Below, piece after piece: positions 17,415-31,339 of a stretch of DNA of 64,000 bases. Within the stretch, counting starts at the first letter, position 1, and every line of letters begins with the position of its first letter. This DNA comes from Streptomyces sp. NRRL S-350 (GTDB taxonomy: Bacteria; Actinomycetota; Actinomycetes; Streptomycetales; Streptomycetaceae). The position numbers and the translations under genes are program-made. The notes beneath the pieces were generated by a model. The model was given only the letters and a program-made list of their open reading frames with translations, did not search any database and had not been told where the DNA came from. The DNA is taken from positions 1 through 64,000 of the forward strand of contig NZ_JOHO01000022.1 of assembly GCF_000719705.1 (NCBI RefSeq). Direction: 5' to 3'.

Positions 17415-17449
17415 AGCGGCGCCCGCCCCGGGGAGGGACGGGCGCCGCT
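17415..17449 (-). terminator. Stem-loop after metK
   Basis: AGCGGCGCCCG (17415-17425) pairs with CGGGCGCCGCT (17439-17449), an 11-bp GC stem 17 bases after the metK stop. There is no U-tract, as is common for Streptomyces terminators. Confidence 0.7.
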
Positions 17450-17465
17450 TCGCGACGTCCGGACG

Positions 17466-18674
17466 TCAGTCCTGCACGGCCGCCTTCAGCTGCTCCACCC
17501 GGTCGGCGCGCTCCCAGGTGAAGTCCGGCAGCTCACGGCCGAAGTGGCCGTACGCGGCGGTCTGGGAGTAGATCGGGCGCAGCAGGTCCAGGTCGCGGAT
17601 GATCGCGGCGGGACGCAGGTCGAAGACCTCGGAGACGGCCTTCTGGATGGTGAGGACCGGCACGGTCTCGGTGCCGAAGGTCTCCACGAACAGGCCGACC
17701 GGCTCGGCCTTGCCGATCGCGTACGCGACCTGCACCTCGGCGCGGCGGGCGAGGCCGGCGGCGACGATGTTCTTCGCCACCCAGCGCATCGCGTACGCGG
17801 CCGAGCGGTCCACCTTGGACGGGTCCTTGCCGGAGAAGGCGCCGCCGCCGTGGCGGGCCATGCCGCCGTAGGTGTCGATGATGATCTTGCGGCCGGTGAG
17901 GCCGGCGTCGCCCATCGGGCCGCCGATCTCGAAGCGGCCGGTCGGGTTGACCAGCAGGCGGTAGCCGTCGGTGGTCAGCTTGATGCCCTGCTCGGCCAGC
18001 GCCTTCAGCTCCGGCTCGACCACGAACTCGCGGACGTCCGGGGTGAGCAGCGACTCCAGGTCGATGTCGCTGGCGTGCTGGGTGGAGACGACCACGGTGT
18101 CGAGGCGGACGGCCTTGTCGCCGTCGTACTCGATGGTGACCTGGGTCTTGCCGTCGGGGCGCAGGTAGGGGATGGTCCCGTTCTTGCGCACCTCGGTCAG
18201 TCGGCGCGAGAGGCGGTGCGCCAGGGTGATCGGGAGCGGCATGAGCTCGGGGGTCTCGTCGGACGCGTAGCCGAACATCAGGCCCTGGTCGCCGGCACCC
18301 TGCTTGTCCAGGTCGTCCTCGTCGCCCTCGACCCGTGCCTCGTACGCGGTGTCGACGCCCTGCGCGATGTCGGGCGACTGGGCACCGATGGACACCGACA
18401 CGCCGCAGGAGGCGCCGTCGAAGCCCTTCTTGGAGCTGTCGTAGCCGATCTCCAGGATCTTGTCCCGGACGAGCTGGGCGATCGGCGCGTACGCCTTGGT
18501 CGTCACCTCGCCGGCCACGTGCACCTGGCCGGTGGTGATGAGCGTCTCCACGGCGACCCGGGAGGTCGGGTCCTCGCGCAGGAGAGCGTCAAGGATGGTG
18601 TCGCTGATCTGGTCAGCGATCTTGTCGGGGTGGCCCTCGGTGACGGACTCCGAGGTGAACAGGCGGCGAGACAC
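17466..18674 (-). CDS. metK: S-adenosylmethionine synthetase
   Basis: 402 residues, standard length. It makes SAM from methionine and ATP. Signature segments are visible: [18 protein letters not shown] at the N-terminus, [12 protein letters not shown], the P-loop-like [19 protein letters not shown], and [16 protein letters not shown]. The GTG at 18674 has AGGGAG four bases upstream and begins at the conserved [10 protein letters not shown]; the frame's further 46 upstream residues have no homology. SAM supply is linked to both methylation and antibiotic synthesis in streptomycetes. No SAM riboswitch was recognisable in the 148-bp leader. Confidence 0.97.
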   Translation of the reverse strand: MSRRLFTSESVTEGHPDKIADQISDTILDALLREDPTSRVAVETLITTGQVHVAGEVTTKAYAPIAQLVRDKILEIGYDSSKKGFDGASCGVSVSIGAQSPDIAQGVDTAYEARVEGDEDDLDKQGAGDQGLMFGYASDETPELMPLPITLAHRLSRRLTEVRKNGTIPYLRPDGKTQVTIEYDGDKAVRLDTVVVSTQHASDIDLESLLTPDVREFVVEPELKALAEQGIKLTTDGYRLLVNPTGRFEIGGPMGDAGLTGRKIIIDTYGGMARHGGGAFSGKDPSKVDRSAAYAMRWVAKNIVAAGLARRAEVQVAYAIGKAEPVGLFVETFGTETVPVLTIQKAVSEVFDLRPAAIIRDLDLLRPIYSQTAAYGHFGRELPDFTWERADRVEQLKAAVQD

Positions 18675-18822
18675 AGCGCTCCCTGGGGTTGCAGCGGCTG
18701 CTGACTGAAGTCCCGGGTGGACCGGGAACTCCGGAAAGACTTGATTCCTGGAGTCTAACCGGCTGCTTCCGTCGAACGTCACCCGCTTCAGGAATTCTCG
18801 ACCGTTGCGCAAGCGCTTCCGA

Positions 18823-20052
18823 TCAGTTGTCGCCCGTTTCCAGCCGCTTTGCGACCAGGTCCCAGACCACGTCCGCGAGCGCCTCCTTCGGACCCACCGG
18901 CACGGCCGTCTCGCTGCCGTCCGAGCCCAGGACGACGGCCTCGTTGACGTCCGTGCCGAACGCCTTGCCGTTGCCCACCTCGTTGACGACGAGCAGGTCG
19001 CACCCCTTGCGGACGAGCTTGGCGCGGCCGTTGGCGAGCACGTCGTCGGTCTCCGCCGCGAAACCGACGACCAGTTGGCCCGAACGGGGGCGGTGGGCCG
19101 AGAGCTCGGCCAGGATGTCGGGGTTGCGGACCAGCGCGACCGGCGCCGGCTCCGTCCCCTCGACCTTCTTGATCTTGCCGGTCGCGTACTCGGCGGGCCG
19201 GAAGTCGGCGACGGCCGCGGCCATCACCACGGCGTCCGCGTCCTCGGCGGCCTTGAGGGCCGCCTCCCGCAGCTCCAGCGCGGTCGAGACGTGCACCACG
19301 TCCACCCCCGCCGGGTCCGGCAGCTCGGCGTTGGCCGAGAGCAGGGTCACCCGGGCCCCGCGCGCCGCGGCGGTCACGGCCAGCGCGTAGCCCTGCTTGC
19401 CGGAGGAGCGGTTGCCGAGGAAGCGCACCGGGTCCAACGGCTCCCGGGTGCCGCCGGCCGAGACCACCACATGCCGGCCGGCCAGGTCGTGCTGCACCGC
19501 ACCGCCGCGGCGCAGCACGGCCCGGCAGGCGTCGAAGATCGCGGACGGCTCGGGCAGCCGCCCCTTGCCGGTGTCCTTGCCGGTGAGCCGCCCGACGGCC
19601 GGTTCCAGCACGATCACGCCCCGGCGGCGCAGCGTGGCGACGTTGTCCCGGGTCGCCGGGTGCTCCCACATCTCGGTGTGCATGGCGGGCGCCAGGACGA
19701 CCGGGCACCGGGCGGTGAGCAGGGTGTTGGTCAACAGGTCGTCGGCCAGGCCGTGGGCGGCCTTGGCGATCAGGTCCGCGGTGGCGGGGGCGACCACGAC
19801 GAGGTCGGCCTGCTGCCCGATCCGCACGTGCGGCACCTCGTGCACGCGCTCCCAGGTCTCGGTGGCGGCCGGCCGGCCGGACAGCGCGGCCCAGGTCGCC
19901 TCGCCGACGAAGTGCAGCGCGGCCTCGGTGGGCACCACGGTGACCTGGTGGCCGGACTCGGTGAACCGGCGCAGCAGCTCGCACGCCTTGTAGGCGGCGA
20001 TCCCGCCGCTCACGCCGAGGGCCACCCGGGGGGCGTCCGCAGTCACGCTCAT
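18823..20052 (-). CDS. coaBC: Bifunctional phosphopantothenoylcysteine decarboxylase/synthetase
   Basis: 409 residues, both domains present. The N-terminal CoaC flavoprotein domain starts [21 protein letters not shown] and contains [17 protein letters not shown]. The C-terminal CoaB domain starts near residue 190 ([24 protein letters not shown]) and has the lysine motif TGKIKK. The protein makes 4'-phosphopantetheine precursor from phosphopantothenate, Cys and CTP in CoA synthesis. The ATG has an AGAGGT site. It follows rpoZ by 156 bp, with the rpoZ terminator hairpin between them. Confidence 0.95.
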   Translation of the reverse strand: MSVTADAPRVALGVSGGIAAYKACELLRRFTESGHQVTVVPTEAALHFVGEATWAALSGRPAATETWERVHEVPHVRIGQQADLVVVAPATADLIAKAAHGLADDLLTNTLLTARCPVVLAPAMHTEMWEHPATRDNVATLRRRGVIVLEPAVGRLTGKDTGKGRLPEPSAIFDACRAVLRRGGAVQHDLAGRHVVVSAGGTREPLDPVRFLGNRSSGKQGYALAVTAAARGARVTLLSANAELPDPAGVDVVHVSTALELREAALKAAEDADAVVMAAAVADFRPAEYATGKIKKVEGTEPAPVALVRNPDILAELSAHRPRSGQLVVGFAAETDDVLANGRAKLVRKGCDLLVVNEVGNGKAFGTDVNEAVVLGSDGSETAVPVGPKEALADVVWDLVAKRLETGDN

Positions 20053-20158
20053 GAACCGACCTCTCTCCGCACCGGGGACCCGCCCACCCTACGGCCCCTC
20101 GGCCGCCACCCGCACGGGGCCCCACCCCGGGCCGGGAACCGCCCGGTGGAACGCCGAA

Positions 20159-20188
20159 GGGCCCGGCGGAAACGATTCCGCCGGGCCC
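20159..20188 (-). terminator. Stem-loop after rpoZ
   Basis: GGGCCCGGCGGAA (20159-20171) and TTCCGCCGGGCCC (20176-20188) form a perfect 13-bp stem with a four-base loop, 20 bases beyond the rpoZ stop and before coaBC. Confidence 0.8.
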
Positions 20189-20208
20189 CTCCGGAAACCA
20201 CGACCGCC

Positions 20209-20475
20209 TCAGGCGGCCTCGATCGCCTCGGCGGTCAGCATGCCCGCGTTGATCTCGCGCAGCGCGATCGACAGCGGCTTCTCGTGCACGTGGGTGTCGA
20301 CCAGCGGGCCGACGTACTCCAGCAGGCCCTCACCGAGCTGCGAGTAGTACGCGTTGATCTGGCGCGCGCGCTTGGCGGCGTAGATCACGAGGCTGTACTT
20401 GGAGTCGGTGGCCTCAAGCAGCTCGTCGATCGGCGGGTTGATGATGCCCTCGGGCGCGGTCATGGAAGAGGACAC
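20209..20475 (-). CDS. rpoZ: RNA polymerase omega subunit
   Basis: 88 residues. It contains the full actinobacterial omega sequence: [20 protein letters not shown], then [18 protein letters not shown] and [11 protein letters not shown]. It binds beta' and helps polymerase assembly. I use the GTG at 20475 (giving [10 protein letters not shown]) because GGAAGG lies seven bases upstream; the ATG at 20463 is too far from it. It follows gmk by 39 bp, so gmk-rpoZ are probably co-transcribed, as in most bacteria. Confidence 0.96.
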   Translation of the reverse strand: MSSSMTAPEGIINPPIDELLEATDSKYSLVIYAAKRARQINAYYSQLGEGLLEYVGPLVDTHVHEKPLSIALREINAGMLTAEAIEAA

Positions 20476-20514
20476 GCGAAAACCTTCCGAAAGGGTGGAA
20501 AAGACACAGACAGG

Positions 20515-21072
20515 TCAGGCTACACCGAGCAAGGCTAGCAGTTCGGCCGCTACCTGCTCGACGGAGGTGTTGACAAGGGTCGTGTCGAACTCGGGCTCGG
20601 CGGCGAGCTCGATCCTCGCGGCGTCCAGCCGCTTCTCGATCACGTCCTGCGGCTCGGTGCCCCGGCCGGTCAGCCGGCGGACCAGCTCGTCCCAGCTCGG
20701 CGGGGCCAGGAAGACCAGCTGCGCCTCGGGCATCGTGCCGCGCACCTGCCGGGCGCCCTGGAGGTCGATCTCCAGCAGCACGGGCTCGCCGCGCTCCAGC
20801 TTCTCCAGCACGGCCGCGCGCGGGGTCCCGTAGCGGTTCCCCGCGAACTCGGCCCATTCCAGCAGCTCACCGTTGGCGACCAGCTTGTCGAACTCGTCGT
20901 TGTCGACGAAGTGGTACTGGACCCCGTTCTTCTCGCCCGGCCTCGGGTGGCGGGTCGTCGCCGACACCGAGAGCCAGACCTCGGGGTGCATCTTCCTCAT
21001 ATGAGCGACGACCGTGCTCTTGCCGACCCCCGAGGGGCCGGAGAGCACGGTCAGCCGCGGACGCTCACTCAT
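20515..21072 (-). CDS. gmk: Guanylate kinase
   Basis: 185 residues from the ATG at 21072. It phosphorylates GMP to GDP with ATP. The P-loop is [11 protein letters not shown], the GMP-binding arginines and tyrosine are in [20 protein letters not shown], and [11 protein letters not shown] is the Walker B region. A longer frame to 21189 runs into the integration host factor gene and lacks homology. Placed between ihf and rpoZ, the order seen across actinobacteria. Confidence 0.96.
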   Translation of the reverse strand: MSERPRLTVLSGPSGVGKSTVVAHMRKMHPEVWLSVSATTRHPRPGEKNGVQYHFVDNDEFDKLVANGELLEWAEFAGNRYGTPRAAVLEKLERGEPVLLEIDLQGARQVRGTMPEAQLVFLAPPSWDELVRRLTGRGTEPQDVIEKRLDAARIELAAEPEFDTTLVNTSVEQVAAELLALLGVA

Positions 21073-21121
21073 GCACCGATTATCCCGGATCGCGGGGGAT
21101 CCTGGGACCACCGGGGCAGGG

Positions 21122-21448
21122 TCAGGCGGCACCCCCGCCGAACTCCCGCTCCAGGGAAGCGATCTGGTTCGTGCCGAGCCCGCGGACACGCCGGCTCTCG
21201 CTGATGCCGAGCCGCTCCATGATCTGCTTGGCGCGCACCTTGCCGACGCCCGGGAGGGACTCCAGCAGGGCCGAGACCTTCATCTTGCCGATCACGTCGT
21301 TGTCAGCCTTGCCGGCCTTGATCACCTCGTGCAGCGAGGCGCCGGAGTGCTTGAGCCGGTTCTTGACCTCGGCGCGCTCCCGGCGAGCCTCGGCGGCCTT
21401 GGCGAGCGCGGCGGTGCGCTGTTCAGGGGTAAGGGGCGGAAGAGCCAC
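21122..21448 (-). CDS. ihf: Actinobacterial integration host factor (nucleoid protein)
   Basis: 108 residues, basic. The H2TH-like core [21 protein letters not shown] binds DNA backbone and is nearly invariant in actinobacteria, as is the long helix [26 protein letters not shown]. Streptomyces sIHF affects supercoiling, sporulation and antibiotic output. The GTG at 21448 has GAGGTGA five bases upstream; the GTG at 21457 lies inside that ribosome binding site and is unlikely. It is 49 bp upstream of gmk. Confidence 0.95.
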   Translation of the reverse strand: MALPPLTPEQRTAALAKAAEARRERAEVKNRLKHSGASLHEVIKAGKADNDVIGKMKVSALLESLPGVGKVRAKQIMERLGISESRRVRGLGTNQIASLEREFGGGAA

Positions 21449-21866
21449 GCCGTTCACCTCAGGGTGTGGATGGAAGGAAATGGACTAGGACTGGTTTGGT
21501 GCCCAGGACACCGTCCGCAAGGAGAACCACAAGGCCCTGACCTGCGGGAGCCACGAAAATCGCGGCTCGCCGATGACCTATCGCCGGACACTACCCGCAT
21601 TGCGGCGCCACGTCAGGAAAAGAACACGAAAAGTCCTGGTCAGCCAAGGCCGACCAGGACTTTCCCGGGCAAAATGACCGCGATTGCGAGACTTTGACAG
21701 TCCGGATGTGACGGCGCTCACGTCGGCGCCGTTACGGCGCCGCCGTCCTGCGGACACTCCACAGGGTCACCGGGCGGCTACCAGGTCGGCATCCACCGGG
21801 CCCGGGCGGCGCCCCGCGATCCCCGGGGACGACCGGTTCGGCCGTCCCCGGCGGCGTCCTGATCGC
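21449..21866. other. Region between pyrF and ihf
   Basis: About 418 bases on the minus strand, holding the pyrF terminator (21630-21663) and the ihf leader and promoter. I found no convincing -35/-10 pair for ihf; TAGTCC near 21485 is the best -10-like sequence. No gene is visible. Confidence 0.5.
21630..21663 (-). terminator. Intrinsic terminator of the pyr operon
   Basis: AAAGTCCTGGTC (21630-21641) and GACCAGGACTTT (21652-21663) form a perfect 12-bp stem with a ten-base loop. On the minus strand the stem is followed by TTTTCGTGTTC, a U-rich tail unusual in this GC-rich genome. It lies 203 bp beyond the pyrF stop. Confidence 0.85.
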
Positions 21867-22700
21867 CTACTTGACGGCGTCCGCGAACTCTCCGACGAAG
21901 CGCTCCGCCGCCTTCCGCAGGTCCGCCACCGACGGGCCGTGCTTGAGCACGTCCCGGCTGACGCTCGGCACCACGTTGATCACCGAGCCGCCGAACACCC
22001 GCGGCAGGTCCGCCATGGTCGCGCCCTGGGCGCCGATGCCGGGGGCCAGCAGCGGGCCGTTGATGGCCAGCTCCACGCCCGCGTCGGCCAGCGTCGCACC
22101 GACCACCGCGCCGAAGGAGCCCAGCGGCGCGGCACCCTCGTTCTCGGCGGCCAGCTGCCGCAGCACCGAGGACGCGACCGGTTCGCCGTCCGCCCCCACC
22201 GCGCGCTGCACCTCGGCGCCCTCCGGGTTGGAAGTGAGCGCCAGCGCGAAGACGCCGCAGCCCTGCTCGCGGGCCAGGTCCAGGGCCGGGCGCAGCGAGC
22301 CGAAGCCCAGGTACGGGCTGACGGTCACGGCGTCCGAGAACAGCGGGCTGCCGGGCGACAGGAAGGCTTCGGCGTAGGCGGCCATGGTGGAGCCGATGTC
22401 GCCGCGCTTGGCGTCCATCAGGACCAGCGCACCGGCCGCCCGGGCCTCCTCGACGGCCTTCTCCAGCACCGCGACGCCCTTGCTGCCGAAGCGCTCGAAG
22501 AACGCGGCCTGCGGCTTGAGCACGGCGACCCGGTCGGCCAGCGCCTCGACCACGGTGCGGGTGAAGGTCTCCAGCCCGGCGAGGTCGTCGCCGAGCCCCC
22601 AGGCGGCGAGCAGGGAGGCGTGCGGGTCGATGCCGACGCAGAGCTGGCCGCGGGTGTCGAGGGCCTGGCGCAGTCGGGTGCCGAACGGGGCGAGGGTCAT
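21867..22700 (-). CDS. pyrF: Orotidine 5'-phosphate decarboxylase (type 2)
   Basis: 277 residues, the longer mycobacterial/actinobacterial type. It converts OMP to UMP, the last de novo step. The catalytic DAKRGDIGSTMAAYA (Lys with two Asp) is intact; CVGIDPHASLL and the phosphate-binding GAVVGAT and APGIGAQG loops are present. The ATG at 22700 follows the pyrD stop by 53 bp. A much longer open frame upstream is a shadow of carB and pyrD. It is the last gene of the pyrimidine operon. Confidence 0.96.
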   Translation of the reverse strand: MTLAPFGTRLRQALDTRGQLCVGIDPHASLLAAWGLGDDLAGLETFTRTVVEALADRVAVLKPQAAFFERFGSKGVAVLEKAVEEARAAGALVLMDAKRGDIGSTMAAYAEAFLSPGSPLFSDAVTVSPYLGFGSLRPALDLAREQGCGVFALALTSNPEGAEVQRAVGADGEPVASSVLRQLAAENEGAAPLGSFGAVVGATLADAGVELAINGPLLAPGIGAQGATMADLPRVFGGSVINVVPSVSRDVLKHGPSVADLRKAAERFVGEFADAVK

Positions 22701-22753
22701 GTCGTCCTTTCCGAAGGTCGTACGGGTCTTTCCGGCGGCCGCGGCCGGGGTGG

Positions 22754-23857
22754 TCACGAGCTGCGGGCGGCGCTGCCGACGGCCGCGGCGAGGTCGCGGA
22801 AGCCCGCGGCCCGGAGCCGGGCGGACAGGCCCCGGTGGATCCGCCGGCACCAGAACGGGCCCTCGTAGATGAAGGCGCTGTAGCCCTGGACGAGGTCGGC
22901 GCCGTGGATGATCCGCTGCCAGGCGTCCTCGGCGGTCTCGACGCCGCCGACCGAGACCAGCGTCAGCCGGCCCCCGGTCCGGGCGCGCAGCCGCTGCAGG
23001 ACCTCCAGGGCACGGGCCTTGAGCGGGGCGCCGGACAGGCCGCCCATGCCGATCTCCTCGATCCGCCGGCCGTCCGTGCGCAGGCCCTCGCGGCCGATCG
23101 TGGTGTTGGTGGCGATGATGCCGTCCAGGCCCAGCTCGAGGGCGAGGTCGGCGACCGCGTCGACGTCCTCGTCGGCCAGGTCGGGGGCGATCTTGACCAG
23201 CAGCGGCACGTGGTGCGCGGTGGTGCGGTCGGCGGCCTCGCGGACGGCTGCGAGCAGGGGGCGCAGGTGGTCCACGGCCTGCAGGTTGCGCAGCCCGGGG
23301 GTGTTCGGCGAGCTGACGTTGACCACCAGGTAGTCGGCGTACTTCGCCAGCCGCTCGGTGGACTTGACGTAGTCGGCGACGGCCTCGGCCTCCTCGACCA
23401 CCTTGGTCTTGCCGATGTTGACGCCGATCACCGGGGTGGAGCTGGTGTGCGGGCGGGCGGCCAGCCGGGCGGCGACCCGGGCCGAGCCCTGGTTGTTGAA
23501 GCCCATCCGGTTGATCAGCGCGCGGTCCTCGACCAGGCGGAACAGCCGGGGCGCCGGGTTGCCGGGCTGGGGCTCGCCGGTGATGGTGCCGATCTCGACG
23601 TGGTCGAAGCCGAGCATGGCCAGGCCGTCGATGCCGACGCCGTTCTTGTCGAAGCCGGCCGCGAGGCCGAACGGGCCGGGCAGGTCGAGGCCGAGTGCGG
23701 TGGTGCGCAGGGCCCGGTCGCGGGGGGCGAGCACCAGGCGGACCAGGGTGCGCAGGCCGGGTACCGAGGAGGCGAGCCGGATCCAGAAGAAGGCCAGGTG
23801 GTGGGCCTTCTCGGGGTCCATCTTCTTGAAGACCAGGTCGAACAGAAGCTTGTACAA
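22754..23857 (-). CDS. pyrD: Dihydroorotate dehydrogenase, quinone-dependent (class 2)
   Basis: 367 residues. An N-terminal helical segment ([28 protein letters not shown]) is the membrane- and quinone-binding part of class 2 enzymes. FMN and substrate motifs follow: [32 protein letters not shown] with the catalytic Ser, and [12 protein letters not shown]. It oxidises dihydroorotate to orotate, feeding electrons to menaquinone. A strong hairpin in the 87-bp gap after carB may lower its expression relative to the upstream genes. Confidence 0.96.
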   Translation of the reverse strand: MYKLLFDLVFKKMDPEKAHHLAFFWIRLASSVPGLRTLVRLVLAPRDRALRTTALGLDLPGPFGLAAGFDKNGVGIDGLAMLGFDHVEIGTITGEPQPGNPAPRLFRLVEDRALINRMGFNNQGSARVAARLAARPHTSSTPVIGVNIGKTKVVEEAEAVADYVKSTERLAKYADYLVVNVSSPNTPGLRNLQAVDHLRPLLAAVREAADRTTAHHVPLLVKIAPDLADEDVDAVADLALELGLDGIIATNTTIGREGLRTDGRRIEEIGMGGLSGAPLKARALEVLQRLRARTGGRLTLVSVGGVETAEDAWQRIIHGADLVQGYSAFIYEGPFWCRRIHRGLSARLRAAGFRDLAAAVGSAARSS

Positions 23858-23898
23858 GGGGGGTGACTCCCGGAGCGGCGGGCGGATTCGGACACAGG

Positions 23899-23935
23899 AG
23901 TGGGGGGCACCCGACTGGCTTCGGTGCCCCCCACT
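23899..23935 (-). terminator. Intercistronic hairpin between carB and pyrD
   Basis: AGTGGGGGGCACC (23899-23911) and GGTGCCCCCCACT (23923-23935) make a perfect 13-bp stem with an 11-base loop, ten bases after the carB stop and 42 bases before the pyrD start. It has no U-tract. It may be a partial terminator or an mRNA end-protecting structure. Confidence 0.65.
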
Positions 23936-23944
23936 GCGGTGGTG

Positions 23945-27245
<3,301 letters not shown>

Positions 27246-27253
<8 letters not shown>

Positions 27254-28436
27254 GCTGGCCCTCCATGAGCTTCACGCTCTGCTTGTTGTCGCCTCGCATG
27301 AGCTCGACGAACCGGTCGAAGAGGTAGGCCGCGTCGTGCGGGCCGGCGGCGGCTTCGGGGTGGTACTGCACGCTGAAGGCGGGGACGTCGAGCGCCTGCA
27401 GGCCCTCGACCACGTCGTCGTTCAGGCAGACGTGGGAGACCTCGACCCGCCCGTAGGGGGTGTCGCTCACCTTGTCCAGCGGCGCGTTCACGGCGAAGCC
27501 GTGGTTGTGGGCGGTCACCTCGACCTTGCCGGTGGTGCGGTCCTGCACCGGCTGGTTGATGCCGCGGTGGCCGTACTTGAGCTTGTAGGTGCCGAAGCCC
27601 AGGGCGCGGCCGAGGATCTGGTTGCCGAAGCAGATCCCGAAGAACGGGGTCTTGCGCTCCAGCACGCCCTGCGCGACGGCGACCTGGTGGTCGGCGGTGG
27701 CCGGGTCGCCCGGGCCGTTGGAGAAGAAGACGCCGTCGGGCTCGACCGCGTAGATGTCCTCCAGCGTGGCGTCGGCGGGCAGCACGTGCACCTCGATGCC
27801 GCGCTCGGCCATCCGCTGCGGGGTCATCGCCTTGATGCCGAGGTCCAGCGCGGCGACGGTGAACTTCTTCTCGCCGACGGCGGGCACCACGTAGGGCTCG
27901 GTGGTGGCGACCTCGGCGCACAGGTCGGCGCCCTTCATCTCGGGCGACTGCTGCACCCGGGCGAGCAGGGCGGCCTGGTCGGCCAGGGCCTCGCCGGAGA
28001 AGATGCCGCAGCGCATCGCGCCGCGCTCGCGCAGGTGGCGGGTCAGCGCGCGGGTGTCGATGCCGCTGATGCCGACGACGCCCTGGCGGACGAGCTCCTC
28101 GTCGAGCGAGCGGCGCGAGCGCCAGTTGGAGGAGACCCGGGCGGGGTCGCGCACGACGTAGCCGGCGACCCAGATCTGCTTCGACTCGTCGTCCTCGTCG
28201 TTCCAGCCGGTGTTGCCGATCTGCGGGGCGGTCATCACGACGACCTGGCGGTGGTACGACGGGTCGGTCAGGGTCTCCTGGTAGCCGGACATGCCGGTGT
28301 TGAAGACGGCCTCGCCGAAGGTCTCGCCGGTCGCGCCGTAGGCCTGGCCGCGGAAGGTCCGGCCGTCCTCCAGGACGAGCACGGCAGGGACGCGGTCCCG
28401 CCGTTGGCGCTGCGTGGTGGGGGCAGGTGCGGTCAT
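27246..28436 (-). CDS. carA: Carbamoyl-phosphate synthase, small (glutaminase) subunit
   Basis: 396 residues. The N-terminal CPSase small-chain domain ([18 protein letters not shown]) precedes a class I glutamine amidotransferase with the oxyanion segment FFSNGPGDP, the nucleophile Cys in [14 protein letters not shown], and the His/Glu in [11 protein letters not shown]. It hydrolyses Gln and passes ammonia to CarB. The ATG overlaps the stop of the PH-like gene (ATGA), and its own end overlaps carB by eight bases. Confidence 0.97.
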
Positions 28437-29032
28437 TGAGCGGCCTCTTCCGTCATCTTCGTCTGCGTGCGTGTGGCAAGGTGAGCGATCGCCTCGACCC
28501 AGGCGGCGTGCTCGTCGGGGTGGTCGGCCCGGAAGCCGGAGTCCAGCTCGATGGTGTCCGTGGAGGTCCCTCCGGCCGACGGCCGGGGGAGGGTCCAGGT
28601 GACGACGAGCAGTCCGGACGGGACGACCTTGCCCGCGATCCCGGAGTCGGTGCGGGCACCGGTCAGGTGCGCCGCCGGGATCCAGAAGTCGACGTCACCG
28701 GGGCGCCGGACGAGCAGGCCGTCCTCGCCGAGGGTGAGGTCGGCCCGGCTGCGGGTACCCAGGCCGTGTGCGACGACCCGGTCGAGCCAGTTCCCGGCGG
28801 TGGTCGTGCCGTGGTAGCGGCCGCTGGTCTCCAGGATGGCGCGCCCGGCCCCGGCCGGCACCGCGGGCAGCGGCGGGATGCCGGACTGGAGGGTGCGCCG
28901 CCAGTTCCAGCCCTGGCGCATCAGCCAGTAGACGAGGGCGATCAGGACCAGCAGGCCGACGGACCAGCCGATGTACCCGGGCCAGTTGGTGACCTTCGCC
29001 TGCTCCTTGGCGAGTGCGGCGTAGCCCATCAC
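28433..29032 (-). CDS. PH-like-domain membrane protein in the pyr operon
   Basis: About 199 residues. One membrane helix (residues ~17-40, [22 protein letters not shown]) is followed by a soluble beta-rich domain ([22 protein letters not shown]..., [35 protein letters not shown]) that I recall being called a PH-like domain in actinobacteria. The start is either GTG 29032 or ATG 29029; both overlap the pyrC stop, and its own TGA overlaps the carA ATG. Being locked between pyrC and carA on both sides means fixed co-expression with pyrimidine synthesis, yet its role is unknown. Confidence 0.85.
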   Translation of the reverse strand: MMGYAALAKEQAKVTNWPGYIGWSVGLLVLIALVYWLMRQGWNWRRTLQSGIPPLPAVPAGAGRAILETSGRYHGTTTAGNWLDRVVAHGLGTRSRADLTLGEDGLLVRRPGDVDFWIPAAHLTGARTDSGIAGKVVPSGLLVVTWTLPRPSAGGTSTDTIELDSGFRADHPDEHAAWVEAIAHLATRTQTKMTEEAAQ

Positions 29033-30333
29033 ACCGCGCCGTCCTGCTCGGCCGGCTCGCCGGCCAGCACCGTGGCGCGCCCGCGCAGGAAGGTGGCGTG
29101 CACCCGTCCGGGCAGGTCCAGGCCCTTGTAGGGGGTGTTGCGGCTGCGGGTGGCGAAGCTGTCCGGGTTCACGGCACCACGGTACGCGGGATCGAAGAGC
29201 ACCAGGTTTGCGGGCTCACCCACCGAGATCGGCCGGCCGTGGCCGGTGAGCCGGCCGATCCGGGCCGGGCGGTGGGACATCCGGTCGGCGACGCCCTCCC
29301 AGTTCAGCAGGCCGGTGTCGACCATGGTCTGCTGCACCACGGACAGCGCGGTCTCCAGGCCGACCATGCCCATCGCGGCGACGGCCCACTCGCAGTCCTT
29401 GTCCTCGGCCGGGTGCGGCGCGTGGTCGGTGGCGACGGCGTCGATGGTGCCGTCGGCCAGCGCCTTGCGCAGCGCCTGGACGTCCTCGGCGGTGCGCAGC
29501 GGCGGGTTGACCTTGTACACCGGGTCGTAGGAGCGGACGAGCTCGTCGGTGAGCAGCAGGTGGTGCGGGGTGACCTCGGCGGTGACGTCCCAGCCCTTGG
29601 CCTTGGCCCAGCGGACGATCTCCACCGAGCCGGCCGTGGAGAGGTGGCAGACGTGCAGCCGGGAGCCGACGTGCGCGGCGAGCAGCACGTCGCGGGCGAT
29701 GATCGCCTCCTCGGCGACGGCCGGCCAGCCGCCGAGGCCGAGCTCGCCGGAGACCTGGCCCTCGTTCATCTGGGCGCCCTCGGTCAGCCGCGGCTCCTGG
29801 GCGTGCTGGGCGACGACGCCGTCGAAGGCCTTGACGTACTCCAGGGCGCGGCGCATCAGCACCGCGTCGTCGACGCACTTGCCGTCGTCGGAGAAGACCC
29901 GGACGTTCGCGGCGGACTCGTGCATCGCGCCGAGTTCGGCGAGCTTCTTGCCCTCCAGGCCGACGGTGACGGCGCCGACCGGCTGCACGTCGCAGTAGCC
30001 GGCCTCCTGGCCGAGCCGCCAGACCTGCTCGACCACGCCGGCGGTGTCGGCGACCGGGGTGGTGTTGGCCATCGCGTGGACGGCGGTGAAGCCGCCCATC
30101 GCGGCGGCCCGGGTGCCGGTGAGCACGGTCTCGGCGTCCTCGCGGCCGGGCTCGCGCAGGTGGGTGTGCAGGTCGACCAGGCCGGGCAGGACGATCAGCC
30201 CGGTGGCGTCGATCTCGATGTCCGCCTCGGCTGCCAGGCCGGTGCCGATCTCCTTGATCACGCCGTCGGCGAGGAGGAGGTCCTGCGGGGCGCCGCCCAG
30301 GATCTGAGCGTTGCGGATCAGGTAGCTGGTCAC
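29029..30333 (-). CDS. pyrC: Dihydroorotase
   Basis: 434 residues, class I type. The amidohydrolase metal motif is [19 protein letters not shown]; further His ligands lie in [12 protein letters not shown] and [12 protein letters not shown], and the catalytic Asp in ATDHAPH. It closes carbamoyl aspartate to dihydroorotate. The ATG overlaps the end of pyrB by four bases. Confidence 0.96.
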   Translation of the reverse strand: MTSYLIRNAQILGGAPQDLLLADGVIKEIGTGLAAEADIEIDATGLIVLPGLVDLHTHLREPGREDAETVLTGTRAAAMGGFTAVHAMANTTPVADTAGVVEQVWRLGQEAGYCDVQPVGAVTVGLEGKKLAELGAMHESAANVRVFSDDGKCVDDAVLMRRALEYVKAFDGVVAQHAQEPRLTEGAQMNEGQVSGELGLGGWPAVAEEAIIARDVLLAAHVGSRLHVCHLSTAGSVEIVRWAKAKGWDVTAEVTPHHLLLTDELVRSYDPVYKVNPPLRTAEDVQALRKALADGTIDAVATDHAPHPAEDKDCEWAVAAMGMVGLETALSVVQQTMVDTGLLNWEGVADRMSHRPARIGRLTGHGRPISVGEPANLVLFDPAYRGAVNPDSFATRSRNTPYKGLDLPGRVHATFLRGRATVLAGEPAEQDGAV

Positions 30334-31334
30334 TGAGCGGTCTCCACGGAGTCGGTGCGGGGGGAGTCGGCGGGCCCGTCGGCGAAGACGGCTCCGCCGA
30401 GCAGCAGGTAGAGGACGGCCATCCGGACGGAGACGCCGTTGGCGACCTGCTCGACCGCGGTGCAGCGCGGCGAGTCGGCGACCTCGGCGGTGATCTCCAT
30501 GCCCCGGACCATCGGGCCGGGGTGCATCACGATGGCGTGCTCCGGCAGCTGGGCCATCCGGAGGCCGTTCATGCCGTAGCGGCGGCTGTACTCGCGCTCG
30601 GTGGGGAAGAACGCGGCGTTCATCCGCTCGCGCTGCACCCGCAGCATCATCAGCGCGTCCGTCTTGGGCAGCACGCTGTCCAGGTCGTAGCTGATCTCGC
30701 AGGGCCAGTTCTCGATCCCGATCGGCAGCAGCGTCGGCGGGGCGACGAAGGTGACCTGTGCGCCGAGGGTGGTCAGCAGGTGCACGTTGGAGCGGGCGAC
30801 CCGGCTGTGCAGGACGTCGCCGACGATCGTCACCCGGCGGCCCGCCAGCCCCTGCCGGAGGGCGCCGGCCGGCCCTCCCGGGTTGAGGTGGCGACGCATG
30901 GTGAAGGCGTCGAGCAGTGCCTGGGTGGGGTGCTCGTGGGTGCCGTCACCGGCGTTGATCACGCTGCCGTGGAGCCAGTCGGACTGGGCCAGCCGGGCCG
31001 GCGCGCCCGAGGCGTGGTGGCGGATGACCACGGCGTCGGCGCCCATGGCCTGCAGGGTCAGCGCGGTGTCCTTGAGGCTCTCGCCCTTGGAGACCGAGGA
31101 GCCCTTGGCGGAGAAGTTGATGACGTCGGCCGAGAGGCGCTTCTCGGCGACCTCGAAGGAGGTCTTGGTCCGGGTGGAGTCCTCGAAGAAGAGGTTGACG
31201 ACGGTGCGGCCGCGCAGCGTGGGCAGCTTCTTGACGGCCCGGCCGGAGAGCTGGGCCAGCTCCTCGGCGGTGTCCAGGATCAGCAGCGCGTCGTCGCGGC
31301 TGAGGTCGGCGGCGGAGACGAGGTGGCGCTTCAC
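30330..31334 (-). CDS. pyrB: Aspartate carbamoyltransferase, catalytic chain
   Basis: 334 residues from a GTG. Carbamoyl-phosphate motif [20 protein letters not shown] and the aspartate-side [12 protein letters not shown] are intact. There is no pyrI-type regulatory chain nearby, as usual for actinobacteria. It is five bases after the pyrR stop, with the CGGAG ribosome binding site inside the pyrR end. Confidence 0.97.
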   Translation of the reverse strand: MKRHLVSAADLSRDDALLILDTAEELAQLSGRAVKKLPTLRGRTVVNLFFEDSTRTKTSFEVAEKRLSADVINFSAKGSSVSKGESLKDTALTLQAMGADAVVIRHHASGAPARLAQSDWLHGSVINAGDGTHEHPTQALLDAFTMRRHLNPGGPAGALRQGLAGRRVTIVGDVLHSRVARSNVHLLTTLGAQVTFVAPPTLLPIGIENWPCEISYDLDSVLPKTDALMMLRVQRERMNAAFFPTEREYSRRYGMNGLRMAQLPEHAIVMHPGPMVRGMEITAEVADSPRCTAVEQVANGVSVRMAVLYLLLGGAVFADGPADSPRTDSVETAQ

Positions 31335-31339
31335 GCGGG

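Noticed and set aside
18675..18822. SAM riboswitch in the metK leader
   Set aside because: The region is short (148 bp) and I found no SAM-I/SAM-II-like conserved core; streptomycete metK is not known to me to use one.
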